DNA from: Palsa-504 sp963818225
Lineage (GTDB): Bacteria; Actinomycetota; Actinomycetes; Streptosporangiales; Streptosporangiaceae
Length of the DNA stretch: 64,000 bases
Assembly: GCA_963818225.1 (NCBI GenBank)
Contig: CAWFRO010000014.1
Location: 434,001 to 498,000, forward strand
Direction of reading: 5' to 3'
Every line of letters starts with the position of its first letter. Within the stretch, counting starts at the first letter, position 1. A model generated the notes under the pieces. The model searched no databases. It was given only the letters and a program-made list of their open reading frames with translations, and was not told the DNA's origin. Both the position numbers and the translations under genes were made by a program. Below are positions 17,609 through 26,067 of the stretch, one piece after another.

Positions 17609-18079
17609 ATGAGCATCGAACTCGACCATTCCTTCACCGTGCCCGTGCCGCCCGCCCGAGCGTGGGACGTGCTGATCGACCTGGCCGGGATCGCGCCCTG
17701 CATGCCCGGCGCCACCGTCGAGGAGCTCGACGGCGACGTGGTCACCGGGCGCATCAAGGTCCAGGTCGGCGCCATGTCACTGACCTATCGCGGGACGGCC
17801 CGGTTCACCGAGCGCGACCCGGAAGCACGCCAGGCGGTGGTGGAAGCGACGGGCAAGGAGATGCGGGGCGCGGGCACCGCGTCGGCTAACATCCGGGCCG
17901 CGCTCGAACCCGACGGTGACGGGACCAAGGTCGCCATCCACACGGTCATGAACGTGACTGGCCAGGCTCAGTTCGGCCGCGGCGTGATGGCGGATGTAAC
18001 CGGCCGGCTGATCGGGAAGTTCGCGGAGAACCTGGCCAAGCAGATCACCGGGGATAACTCGCCCGCGACGACAGCATGA
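17609..18079 (+). CDS. coxG: CoxG-like SRPBCC protein
   Basis: A 156-residue protein of the carbon-monoxide-dehydrogenase subunit G family (SRPBCC/START fold), with the family N-terminus ELDHSFTVPVPPARAWD and the CMPGATVEEL segment. In CODH systems CoxG recruits the Mo enzyme to the membrane; in other organisms homologues accompany non-CO Mo hydroxylases. It is 33 bases behind the hydrolase gene with its own AAGGAGA site. Its presence supports a functional link between this transcript and the distant Mo-hydroxylase operon at 4.3-12.9 kb. Confidence 0.85.
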   Translation: MSIELDHSFTVPVPPARAWDVLIDLAGIAPCMPGATVEELDGDVVTGRIKVQVGAMSLTYRGTARFTERDPEARQAVVEATGKEMRGAGTASANIRAALEPDGDGTKVAIHTVMNVTGQAQFGRGVMADVTGRLIGKFAENLAKQITGDNSPATTA

Positions 18080-18092
18080 CCACGTAGCCGCG

Positions 18093-18130
18093 CACCACAG
18101 CCCGGACCGGGCGGGTTCCGGGCTGTGGTG
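18093..18130. terminator. Bidirectional terminator between coxG and etfA
   Basis: A perfect 14-bp stem (CACCACAGCCCGGA with its complement at 18117-18130) around a 10-base loop, placed between convergent genes. Pyrimidine-rich bases follow on the plus strand. Confidence 0.8.
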
Positions 18131-18171
18131 CGTGTCTTATTGGTGCGTGTCTTCTCACCGCTGCCGGGGGG

Positions 18172-19146
18172 TTAGCCGCGGCGGCGGGTGATTTCGTCGG
18201 TGAGGGCGGGGACGACCTGGTGGAGGTCGCCGATGATGCCGTAGTCGGCGAGTTCGAAGATGGGGGCTTCGGGGTCTTTGTTGACCGCGGCGATGGTCTT
18301 GGAGGTCTGCATCCCGGCCCGGTGCTGGATCGCGCCGGAGATCCCGATGGCCAGGTACAGCTGCGGGGAGACCGTCTTGCCGGTCTGCCCGACCTGGTTG
18401 GAATGCGGATACCAGCCCGCATCGACCGCCGCCCGGGACGCACCCACCGCCGCGCCGAGCAGGTCAGCCAGCTTCTCGATCATCGCGAAATGCTCCGGGC
18501 CGCCCAGCCCCCGCCCCCCCGACACCACAATCGACGCCTCCGTCAGCTCCGGCCGCCCCGAGGACGCCCGCACCTCACGGCCCGTCACCGTCGCCGCCAG
18601 CGCCGCCTCCGACAGCTCCGGCACCACCTCATGCACCACCGGAGTCACCTCCTCGGCCACCGGGCTCGTCGCATTCGGCTTCACCGCGATCACCGGCACC
18701 CCCGCCGTCACCGCCGAACGGACCATGAACGACGCCGCGAACACCGACTGAGTCGCCACCACCGCCGGCTCACCCGCCTCCCCCGCCGCCACATCCACCG
18801 CATCAGAGATAAACCCCGACCCCAGCCGCAACGCCAGCCGCGCCCCGATCTCCTTACCCTCCGGGCTCGCCGTCAGCAGCACCGCCGTCACATCCCCCAC
18901 CTGCCCGGCGATCTGCTCCAGCGCATCCACCTTCGCCACCACCAGATGATCAACCACCCGCTGATCCGCCACCGTGAACACCTGCACCGCCCCATAGGCG
19001 CCCAGCGCCCCGACCGCCTCAGCCGCCGACGGCCCGAACACCACCGCAGCCGGCTCACCCACCCGCCGCGCCAGCGTCAGCAACTCCAGCGTCGGCTTCG
19101 GCACCGACCCATCCGCCGCATCCACCACCACCAGGACCACACCCAT
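18172..19146 (-). CDS. etfA: Electron transfer flavoprotein alpha subunit
   Basis: A 324-residue ETF alpha subunit (FixB family) that holds FAD and accepts electrons from acyl-CoA dehydrogenases. The FAD domain shows SGGRGLGGPEHF near residue 205, GASRAAVDAGW near 235, QVGQTGKTVSPQLY near 252 and GAIQHRAGMQ near 273. The start is the ATG at 19146 preceded by AGGAG; the open frame upstream of it is not conserved. It follows etfB by 90 bases on the same strand. It should act with the EtfD-type membrane protein at 32155. No acyl-CoA dehydrogenase gene is visible in the window, so its electron donors must be encoded elsewhere. Confidence 0.95.
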   Translation of the reverse strand: MGVVLVVVDAADGSVPKPTLELLTLARRVGEPAAVVFGPSAAEAVGALGAYGAVQVFTVADQRVVDHLVVAKVDALEQIAGQVGDVTAVLLTASPEGKEIGARLALRLGSGFISDAVDVAAGEAGEPAVVATQSVFAASFMVRSAVTAGVPVIAVKPNATSPVAEEVTPVVHEVVPELSEAALAATVTGREVRASSGRPELTEASIVVSGGRGLGGPEHFAMIEKLADLLGAAVGASRAAVDAGWYPHSNQVGQTGKTVSPQLYLAIGISGAIQHRAGMQTSKTIAAVNKDPEAPIFELADYGIIGDLHQVVPALTDEITRRRG

Positions 19147-19236
19147 GACACACTCCTGTCTGCTCACCGACACCCGGCACGCACCAACCCCAGCCCAACC
19201 CAGCCCCCGGGACACCCCGGACCGGGTCAGCCCCGG

Positions 19237-20019
19237 CTAAATGAAACGCTGCGCCACCAGGAAATCAGCCAGCGCCGACCCGCCATCACCATCGTCCTTC
19301 ACCATCTGACCCGCCGTCCGCGCCGGCCGCCGCACCGCCGACAGCACCGTGCTGCGCGCCCCGCCCAGACCCACCAGGCCCGCATCCACCCCCAGATCAG
19401 CCAGACTCCACGTCTGCACCGGCTTCTTCTTCGCCGCCATGATCCCCTTGAACGACGGATACCGCGCCTCACCCGTCCGGTCCGTCACCGACACCAACGC
19501 CGGCAACCGCGCCGACACCGTCTCCGACGACAAATCAGAATCCCGCAGAATCTCCACCTCATCCCCGGTCACCGACAACCGCCCCGCATACGTCACCGCC
19601 GGCACCCCCAGCCGCTCCGCCAGCAACGCCGGGACCACCCCCATCCCCGCATCCGTCGACGCCATCCCCGCCACCACCAGATCAAACCCGATCCGCTCCA
19701 CCGCCGCCGCCAGCACCAGCGACGTCGCAAACGCATCCGACCCATGCAACCCCTCATCGGAGACATGCACCGCCGCATCACCCCCCATCGACAACGCCTT
19801 CCGCAACGCCTCCGCCGCACCCGCCGGCCCCATCGACAAATACGTCAGCTCCCACCCACCCCCACCCTCCTGCACCCGCAGCGCCTGCTCCGCCGCATAC
19901 TCATCCAGCTCAGACAGCCGACCCGGCACCCCCGCCCGATCCAGCGTCCCATCAGCAGCAAACCGCCGATCCGACGTCAGATCCGGCGTGAACTTCACCA
20001 GCACCACAAGCTTCGGCAC
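19237..20019 (-). CDS. etfB: Electron transfer flavoprotein beta subunit
   Basis: A 260-residue ETF beta subunit (FixA family) binding AMP and docking on dehydrogenases. The N-terminus VPKLVVLVKFTPD is typical, and the AMP-binding and recognition-loop regions follow (VLAAAVERIGFDLVVAGMASTDAG near residue 100, split here by domain boundaries). A GTG start at 20019 is preferred over the open frame five codons longer, because a GAGGTGG site precedes it and homologues begin at this residue. It is transcribed first in the etfBA pair. Confidence 0.95.
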   Translation of the reverse strand: MPKLVVLVKFTPDLTSDRRFAADGTLDRAGVPGRLSELDEYAAEQALRVQEGGGGWELTYLSMGPAGAAEALRKALSMGGDAAVHVSDEGLHGSDAFATSLVLAAAVERIGFDLVVAGMASTDAGMGVVPALLAERLGVPAVTYAGRLSVTGDEVEILRDSDLSSETVSARLPALVSVTDRTGEARYPSFKGIMAAKKKPVQTWSLADLGVDAGLVGLGGARSTVLSAVRRPARTAGQMVKDDGDGGSALADFLVAQRFI

Positions 20020-20171
20020 AACCAACCACCTCACCCATCACACGACACCGAACCCACAATAGTTACCCGACCATCAAAACTACCCGTCCCCACCTCGCCG
20101 CACCAGACACGGATTGTGTGACCTGTATCCACCGGGCCGGGTGGCCCGGTGGCAGGCCCGGACGAGACCGC

Positions 20172-20246
20172 CTGCGGCCAGAGCGGCCTGCGGTCAGACC
20201 GGCTGGCGGTCAGACCGGCTGGGGTCAGGCCGGCTGCGGTCAGACG
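20172..20246 (-). repeat. 16-bp tandem repeat overlapping the hydrolase stop codon
   Basis: About 4.7 units resembling CTGCGGTCAGACCGGC. The stop codon of the minus-strand hydrolase (TCA on this strand, 20240-20242) sits inside the last unit, and most other units repeat that TCA. Confidence 0.85.
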
Positions 20247-20917
20247 CCCAGGAAGCTCAGCACGGACTCCATGCAGCGGACATCGTTGGGGGTGCCGAAG
20301 TGATCCACCCCGCGCAGCGTGATCAGCTTCGCGTCGGGGATCGCCGCGGCCAGGCCGTCACCCGGACCGTACGGATCCTGGTCGCCCACCACGACGAGCA
20401 CGGGGCAGGTGATCCGGCCCACGTCATCAGCGGTCAGCCGCTCCTGCGGCCGGCGCAGGAAGGCGATCAGGGCGGCGCGGTCGTTCCGGGCGGCATCGGC
20501 CAGCCGGCGGAAGACCACGCCCTGGACATTCTCCGGGTCAGGGTCGCCCTCCAGCGCGGAAATGATCTGCGAGGAGTCACCCTCGCCAGAGATCGCCTTC
20601 TCCCCGACACCGAGCAGGGCCACCCGGTGGAAGTGCCCGGGCTGTGCGCTGGCCAGCCGCATCAGCACGTGGGAGCCGGCGGAAAAGCCGATCGCGTCGA
20701 CCTGCTCGTAACCTGCGATCTGGTCGGCGACACGAGACTCCACCGAGTCATACTCGTCCGGAGACGTCGGCCGGGGCGAGTCCCCGTGGCCGAGCAGATC
20801 CACGGCGATCACCTCCCGGCCGGCTTCTTGCAGCAGGTCAACCCAGCCGGGCTGCCGCCAGTTGTGCTCGGCGGACGAGGCAAATCCATGCACAAGCAAG
20901 ACGGGCAATGGTTCCAT
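20240..20917 (-). CDS. Alpha/beta-hydrolase
   Basis: A compact 225-residue hydrolase. The N-terminal strand is LPVLLVHGFASSAEHNW, the nucleophile elbow is GFSAGS near residue 98, the acid Asp lies in VVGDQDPYGPGD near 183, and the His is in GVDHFGTPND near 209. All triad positions are present, so it should be active. Substrate is unknown; the size and layout resemble carboxylesterase or enol-lactone hydrolase relatives. It is separated from the crotonase gene on the same strand by 48 bases. The stop codon lies inside a tandem repeat that also forms the 3' flank. Confidence 0.85.
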   Translation of the reverse strand: MEPLPVLLVHGFASSAEHNWRQPGWVDLLQEAGREVIAVDLLGHGDSPRPTSPDEYDSVESRVADQIAGYEQVDAIGFSAGSHVLMRLASAQPGHFHRVALLGVGEKAISGEGDSSQIISALEGDPDPENVQGVVFRRLADAARNDRAALIAFLRRPQERLTADDVGRITCPVLVVVGDQDPYGPGDGLAAAIPDAKLITLRGVDHFGTPNDVRCMESVLSFLGV

Positions 20918-20965
20918 GAATTTATATTAGATTGACCGGCCTGCCTTGCCACGTCTTCGGATGTC

Positions 20966-21766
20966 CTAGTTGCCCTCGAAGATGGGGTTGCGGTGCTCAC
21001 GGCGGGCCTGGACGCCCTTGTGGATGTCATTGGTGGCCAAGGTCACCGGCTGGGCCAGCGCCTCCCACTGCAGGGCCGCCTCGAACCCGCCCTGCGAATG
21101 CTGCGTCAGCCCCGCCTTGGTCAGCCGGGTGGCGATCGGGGCCGCCCGGGCCACGCCCTCGGCCACTTCCAGGGCCTGGCCCACCACGTCGTCGGCGACC
21201 CCGCTGACCAGCCCCCAGGCCAGCGCCTCTTCGGCCGCCACGACGCGCCCGGTATACAGCATGTCCCGGGCCCGCGGCATCCCTACCGCCTCAGGCAGCA
21301 GCCAGCTGACCGCCATCCCCCCGTGCGTGCCCAGCTGCGCGAACGGCGCGCTGAAGGTGGCGGCCGGCGACGCGTACCGCAGGTCACACGCCAGCGCCAG
21401 GCACAGCCCCGCGCCGACGGCCGGCCCGTTGACGGCCGCTACCACGGGCACCGGGATCTGCTGCGGAGCCAGCCAGGCGCGGTAGAACGGCAGCATCTTG
21501 TCCCTGAGCCGATCCGGGGTGTTATCGCTGAGGTTGCCCTGATCGAGCCACGACAGATCCGCCCCGGAGCAAAAAGCGCTGCCGGCCCCGGTGACGACCA
21601 GCGCGCGCAGTGACCGGTCGGCCGCCAGCTTGTCCATGACCGCGGTCCACGCCGACGTCAGCTCGGTCGTCATGGCGTTGCGCAGCTGAGGCAGATTCAG
21701 CGTCACCAGCGCCACGCCGGGCGACGTCAGCTGGAGATCCACCAAGTGTTCCCGCGTATCAGTCAT
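20966..21766 (-). CDS. Enoyl-CoA hydratase/isomerase (crotonase) family protein
   Basis: A 266-residue crotonase-fold protein with the oxyanion-hole pieces SGADLSW near residue 64 and NGPAVGAGL near 109. The two Glu residues that add water in classic hydratases are both replaced: the GGGCE position reads GAGLC and the QPEI position reads APFA. It probably catalyses another CoA-thioester reaction such as isomerisation, C-C hydrolysis or dehalogenation-type chemistry. The ATG at 21766 (MTDTREH) has GGTGGG upstream and is preferred to one four codons earlier. It is likely co-transcribed with the hydrolase gene downstream. Confidence 0.85.
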   Translation of the reverse strand: MTDTREHLVDLQLTSPGVALVTLNLPQLRNAMTTELTSAWTAVMDKLAADRSLRALVVTGAGSAFCSGADLSWLDQGNLSDNTPDRLRDKMLPFYRAWLAPQQIPVPVVAAVNGPAVGAGLCLALACDLRYASPAATFSAPFAQLGTHGGMAVSWLLPEAVGMPRARDMLYTGRVVAAEEALAWGLVSGVADDVVGQALEVAEGVARAAPIATRLTKAGLTQHSQGGFEAALQWEALAQPVTLATNDIHKGVQARREHRNPIFEGN

Positions 21767-21971
21767 ATCGCCCACCATTCGTCACGCCGGACCAGCACCA
21801 CGGCCACCTGTAGTCACCTATAGTCCAGCCACGGGCGCCGGGCCGCATCCGCATCCGGCGCGCGGTCCCGCGCGGCCGCCCCGGCGGCCGGCGGCCGAGA
21901 CTCCCGTCATGCCTGGCCACCCCCCGTAACTGCGCCCGGTACCCGGGCGCAGTTAAATAATAGATATTTCG

Positions 21972-23738
21972 TTAACGGTGAATTGATAGGGGTCGTCCGG
22001 CGGACGGCGGAGCAGACTCCCGCAGCCAGTCCCCGATCCAGCCCGGCAGGGCCGGGCTCCCGTACGAGACGGTGGCCAGCGGGCCGGGATGAGCGCGAAG
22101 GCCGATCCAGCCCGAGCGCGCGAACATTTCCGCGCCGCGCAGCGCAGTGGCGTCGCCGGACCACAGCATGCGGGCGATGAGCTGGGCCACCGGCTCGTGA
22201 TCGGCAGGTCCGGCGGTCTCGAGGGCGACCGAGAACACGTCGATCAGCCCGGGCTGGGCCAGGGTGGCACAGCGCGCCAGCTGCGCGACCGCCTGCGCCG
22301 CGGCGTGCAGGGGCGCGGACGTGGCGTCGGCCAGGTGCACGATGCGCAGCGGCCGCGAGGTGCGCACTGCCTGCCGCGCCGCGGCCTGCAGCCACGCCAC
22401 GTGGGACAGCACGTCATCGGTGACCGATGAGAAGCCGGCCAGCAGCTCCGGCCAGGACGGCGTGGCGGCACCGGAAGCCCCGGCGAACGCCCCGGGCGCG
22501 ATGACGACCGCGTCGATGCCCTCGGTCACGTGCGCCACCCGGGCCACGGCCTGCTCGGCCGCGGCGAAGCCGACGGGCAGCCGGTCCGGCGGGCCGGACG
22601 CCGGCCACTGGGAAACAAGCCCGGCGCCCGCGTCGATGGCGGTCAGCCCGCACCGGGCGAGGGCCGGCGCCAGCGACCGGGCGACGGCCGCGTTATCGGA
22701 GATGACCAGGCAATAGCGAGGCGGGGACTCGGCGTCGGCCACGGGGCCCGTGGTTTCCGGCCGGTCGAAGATGGCGCCGAAGCGTGCGTTGGCGCCGCCG
22801 GTCGAGCGCTGGCCGGCCTCGGCGGGGGCCATGACCACGGGAACCAGGGTGTCGAGCGAAGCGGCAAAGTCCGCCGTGCCCTCCGTGCGCACCGCCTCGA
22901 TCAGCTGAGGCGGCGAGATCACGGACAGCTCGGGGCCAGCCGAAAAGATGACCTGCCCGCGCAATGCGCCGGCTTCCTCGCTGGCCAGGTACGCGGCGGC
23001 CGGCGCCATGTCCTGCGCGGCCGGCATGCCGGACAAGTCCAGGCCGCCCGCGCGCGTCTGGCCGCCGCTGCGTCCGCCGCTGAGGGCGCTGGTGATCATC
23101 CGGGTGGCGGCGAGCGGCGAGAGCGCGTTCAGCGCCACGCCGTCGGGGAGCAGGCCGGCCAGCTGCCAGGTGACCGCGGCGACGGCGCGCTTGGCACTGC
23201 TGTAGGAGGCATTGTCGGCGGCCGCACGGGCCAGGCCTGCCCCGGAGGTTACGCCCACGATCCGGCCGTACCCGGCGGCCTGCATAAGCGGCACCGCCTC
23301 GGCCAGGACGTTCAGGTACCCGTCCAGGTGAACGCCGAGGACCGCCCGCCAGTCGTCCTCGGCGGCCTGCAAGAACGGGGCGAAGCGCAGGATGCCGGCC
23401 GTGTTGACCACGATGTCGAGCGAGCCGAACTCCGCGACCACGCCGGCGAACAGCGACCTGACCGCGGCACGGTCGGTCACCGATGCGGTCGAGGCGCGGG
23501 CCACGCCGCCCTCGGCCGTGATCAGGCGCGCGGTCTGCGCGGCGGTCGGCTCGTCCAGCGGCTCGCCCTGCACCCCCACCCCCGGGTCCATGGCCACCAC
23601 GGCGACGCCCCGGCGGGCCAGCTCGAGGGCCACGGCGGTACCGATGCCGCCGCCGCCGCCGGTCACCACCGCCGCACGCCGGCGGCGGGCCGCCCCGGAC
23701 ACCGCGTCCGGCCTGCCGCTGCCCATCAGGTCGGTCAT
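21972..23738 (-). CDS. Double-domain short-chain dehydrogenase/reductase
   Basis: A 588-residue protein of two SDR-like halves. Residues 20-275 form a normal SDR domain: glycine motif TGGGGGIGTA, NTAGIL, catalytic Ser in GVTSGAG and YSSAK. Residues about 330-560 look like a second Rossmann/SDR unit (YCLVISDNAAVARSLAPAL, then IDAVVIAPGAFAG) lacking a recognisable glycine motif and YxxxK pair. The arrangement recalls tandem reductase fusions in which one half is structural. An NAD(P)-dependent hydroxyacyl oxidoreduction is likely for the first half. It is divergent from another SDR gene at 23935. Confidence 0.82.
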   Translation of the reverse strand: MTDLMGSGRPDAVSGAARRRRAAVVTGGGGGIGTAVALELARRGVAVVAMDPGVGVQGEPLDEPTAAQTARLITAEGGVARASTASVTDRAAVRSLFAGVVAEFGSLDIVVNTAGILRFAPFLQAAEDDWRAVLGVHLDGYLNVLAEAVPLMQAAGYGRIVGVTSGAGLARAAADNASYSSAKRAVAAVTWQLAGLLPDGVALNALSPLAATRMITSALSGGRSGGQTRAGGLDLSGMPAAQDMAPAAAYLASEEAGALRGQVIFSAGPELSVISPPQLIEAVRTEGTADFAASLDTLVPVVMAPAEAGQRSTGGANARFGAIFDRPETTGPVADAESPPRYCLVISDNAAVARSLAPALARCGLTAIDAGAGLVSQWPASGPPDRLPVGFAAAEQAVARVAHVTEGIDAVVIAPGAFAGASGAATPSWPELLAGFSSVTDDVLSHVAWLQAAARQAVRTSRPLRIVHLADATSAPLHAAAQAVAQLARCATLAQPGLIDVFSVALETAGPADHEPVAQLIARMLWSGDATALRGAEMFARSGWIGLRAHPGPLATVSYGSPALPGWIGDWLRESAPPSAGRPLSIHR

Positions 23739-23934
23739 GGTGTTCCTCCCGCCTCGGCGGCGCTTCCCGGTGGCCCTGGCCCGGGGCGAGGCCGTCGCGT
23801 ACCTAGCTACTGACCTTAGGGCGCACGACGTGGTTGCGCCATGGCCGCTGATCCGCGGAGCTCAGCGGCTGGCCCGCAGCTGATTGCTTTGTTAGGTTTC
23901 GAACAGTGGGCGTTGGGCTCGGAAGGAGCAGCAC

Positions 23935-24759
23935 ATGATCGACCTCGGACTCGACGGGGCGCGCGCTGTCGTCATCGGTGCGGGCTTCATCCCATCCCGG
24001 GCGGGACATGGCCGCGGCAGCGCGCTGCGGCTCGCCGCCGCCGGCGCCACGGTGGCCTGCGTCGACATGGACGAGGGCCGGGCGAACGAGATCGTGGCCG
24101 AGATCGCGGCGGCGGGCGGGAAGGCCTTCGCCGTGGTCGGCGACGTCCGCACGGAGGCCGAAGCCAGGCGGGTCACCGACGAGGCGGTGGCCGGGCTGGG
24201 CGGCGTCGACGTGCTGGTGGACGTGGTCGGGCAGGCGCTCTTCGCCCGGTCCGACCAGCAGACGGAGGAGGACTGGGACTACCAGATGACGAAGAACCTC
24301 AAGCAGCTGTTCTTTGTCATGAAGGCCGTCATCCCGCACATGATCGAGCAGGGCACCGGCGGGGCGATCACCGCGATCACGTCGGTCGACGGGATCGCCG
24401 CCTCGCGGTACCACGTCGCCTACGGCGCGGCCAAGGCCGGCGTGATCTCACTGGTGAAGACCTATTCCGATGAACTGGGCCGGTACGGCATCCGGGTCAA
24501 CTGCGTCGCCCCGGGAAACGTGGGCGGCGGCGTCTGGGACAAGCCGGACGTGCCGTTCGGCCAGGACGTGGTCAACTCCCTGGCCCCGCCGCGCCCGATG
24601 GACATCGCCAACGGCGTCCTGTTCCTGTCCTCCGCGCTGGCGGCCCGGGTGACCGGGCAGACGCTCGTGGTCGACGGCGGCGCGACCACCCGGTCGCCGT
24701 GGGGCCACACCGAGGAGACCCTCGAGATGTTCAACGCCTGGGGCGCAGCGCGAGACTAG
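23935..24759 (+). CDS. Short-chain dehydrogenase/reductase
   Basis: A 274-residue SDR. The nucleotide-binding loop is extended (GAGFIPSRAGHGRGSA instead of TGxxxGxG), with D-V-R for the adenine pocket, catalytic Ser in TSVDG, YGAAK near residue 160 and the VDGGATTRS end typical of classical SDRs. An AAGGAG site precedes the ATG. It stands alone, divergent from the double SDR and convergent with the MaoC-like gene across a 760-base gap. Substrate is unknown; oxidation of a hydroxyl introduced during breakdown is a reasonable guess. Confidence 0.88.
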   Translation: MIDLGLDGARAVVIGAGFIPSRAGHGRGSALRLAAAGATVACVDMDEGRANEIVAEIAAAGGKAFAVVGDVRTEAEARRVTDEAVAGLGGVDVLVDVVGQALFARSDQQTEEDWDYQMTKNLKQLFFVMKAVIPHMIEQGTGGAITAITSVDGIAASRYHVAYGAAKAGVISLVKTYSDELGRYGIRVNCVAPGNVGGGVWDKPDVPFGQDVVNSLAPPRPMDIANGVLFLSSALAARVTGQTLVVDGGATTRSPWGHTEETLEMFNAWGAARD

Positions 24760-25100
24760 AACCGCGTCAGGCTCCGTTCGCCTGGGGCGGTCCCGCCCAG
24801 GCCATGAGCGGGCTCACCTCAGCACTAACTGGTAGGGAGCGGTTTACCAACCCTGTCGAATACGTCAGCTCGACGAACAGACGGCAGTGGCATCTGCCCT
24901 CGTCGCTGCGCTTTTAGTTGTGTCTACTGCATCATGCCGGTATCTGGCGCAACCGCACTGGATGCCTCATGGTGGAGCCAGATGCAACCGGGTCCTGGCA
25001 TCGCAGGTCAGCGGGACTTTGCCGCCTGCGTTCGCGTGCAGGCTGTGCGGTCCTTGGTCGCTGCAGCCCAGGTAGCGCTTCCTCGCGCTTTCCGGGGAAT

Positions 25101-25117
25101 GTTGCATCTGATGCAAC
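25101..25117. promoter_or_regulatory. Perfect 17-bp palindrome
   Basis: GTTGCATCTGATGCAAC: two 8-base arms around one base, the shape of a dimeric repressor operator. A GATGCAAC half-site occurs again near 24980. There is no adjacent gene start, so its function is uncertain. Confidence 0.5.
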
Positions 25118-25228
25118 TCCGCGGCCTTTCAGGCGATGTCCCAGACGTATGCCGTGCGCTGGTGTGCCGTTACCGTCACCTAAGTGCAGTGCCAAACCTT
25201 GAGGGAACCCCTCGGCTGGGGGTGTTTT

Positions 25229-25334
25229 CATGATCATGGGTCAAAACGCGCCCCCACGGGCCGTTTCGGCCCATGATCATGGTTGATGCCCGTTATGCCT
25301 CAATGTGAGGTTCACGCATATGGGACATGACCGG
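25229..25334. repeat. Structured intergenic element, copy 1
   Basis: Begins CATGATCATGGG, carries the inverted copy CCCATGATCATGG 30-40 bases later, then CCGTTATGCCT and a second weak stem. It aligns over its full length with 37866-37972. Both copies are in gaps between convergent genes. Confidence 0.8.
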
Positions 25335-25521
25335 TGATCACATCGGGCAGCAGGCCCGCAGCGGGCGCAATCACAGGCCCGATCGGTCTCAGCGGCCCGG
25401 CAAGTGGCCGCTGACGGCACCGCCTGAACCGGGGCCAACCTAACCTGCCGCGGGAGCAGCGAGGCTGCCGCGGGACCAGCGAGCCTGGGCGTGGCCCGTG
25501 GGCCTGGTGTTCAGGCGGCGC

Positions 25522-26037
25522 TCAGTAGCTGATGCCGGTCTGGTTGGTGGTCTTGACGACCTCGCCGTTCTGGTTGGTCCAGACGTCCTCGGTGGTGGTG
25601 ATCAGCATGAGGCCGAGCCGGCCCTCCCGCTCCCGGTAGGAGCCCAGCCGGCGGACCGACGTGATCACGTCACCGGGACGCATGCGGACGCCGTACTCCA
25701 CCTCGATGCCCGCGTTCACGCCGCGCTTCAGGCCGGGTCCTTGTATGCCCAGGACCTTCTCGGGCGATTCGTCCCCGCCGCCGCGGGCCTTGGACCGGTA
25801 CGTTCCGCCCGCCGCCAGCCAGGCGAAGGGATTGAACTCCTCAGGAGCCACGATGCCCCCGTAGGGGGTACGGGCCGCGTACTCGGCGTCCCAGAACAGC
25901 CTGGGCGGCTCCTCCGGGTAATACACCGCTACCGCCCACCGCCTGATATCGGAGTCGGTGATCGGATAGGAGGTCATCCGGGCCAGCTCCCGGCCGATCG
26001 CGCTGCGCATGTCATCGGTGATATGGGTCGTGGCCAT
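25522..26037 (-). CDS. MaoC-like dehydratase, N-terminal-domain type (FAS1-like)
   Basis: A 171-residue single hot-dog protein of the MaoC_dehydrat_N type, with DIRRWAVAVYYP near residue 30 and a VAPEEFNPFAW loop near 64. Such half-domains usually pair with a catalytic hot-dog partner to form an enoyl-CoA hydratase, as in ChsH1-ChsH2 of cholesterol degradation. The catalytic MaoC-like gene at 28819 is the obvious partner, though it lies on the other strand. It is 30 bases downstream of the aldehyde dehydrogenase gene and probably in the same transcript. Confidence 0.83.
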   Translation of the reverse strand: MATTHITDDMRSAIGRELARMTSYPITDSDIRRWAVAVYYPEEPPRLFWDAEYAARTPYGGIVAPEEFNPFAWLAAGGTYRSKARGGGDESPEKVLGIQGPGLKRGVNAGIEVEYGVRMRPGDVITSVRRLGSYREREGRLGLMLITTTEDVWTNQNGEVVKTTNQTGISY

Positions 26038-26067
26038 GACTGCTCCCGGGCGGGGTCTCGGCGGGTA

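Larger units (their letters stand above)
24760..25521. other. 762-base convergent intergenic region
   Basis: No gene is supported; open frames here lack ribosome sites. It holds a perfect 17-bp palindrome at 25101-25117, a small hairpin with a following T-run at 25207-25228, and copy 1 of a structured 106-bp element at 25229-25334. Confidence 0.6.

Noticed and set aside
18220..20121. A 633-codon plus-strand open frame opposite etfA and etfB
   Set aside because: Extreme Arg/His composition typical of antisense frames in GC-rich DNA; no ribosome site.
25207..25228. Intrinsic terminator ACCCC-TCGGCTG-GGGGT followed by GTTTT as the end of the SDR transcript
   Set aside because: The stem is only 5 bp and lies about 450 bases past the stop, so I do not list it as a terminator.
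24934..25233. A 99-codon open frame in the gap after the SDR gene
   Set aside because: Poor start context, overlaps a palindrome and a hairpin, and shows no recognisable protein features.
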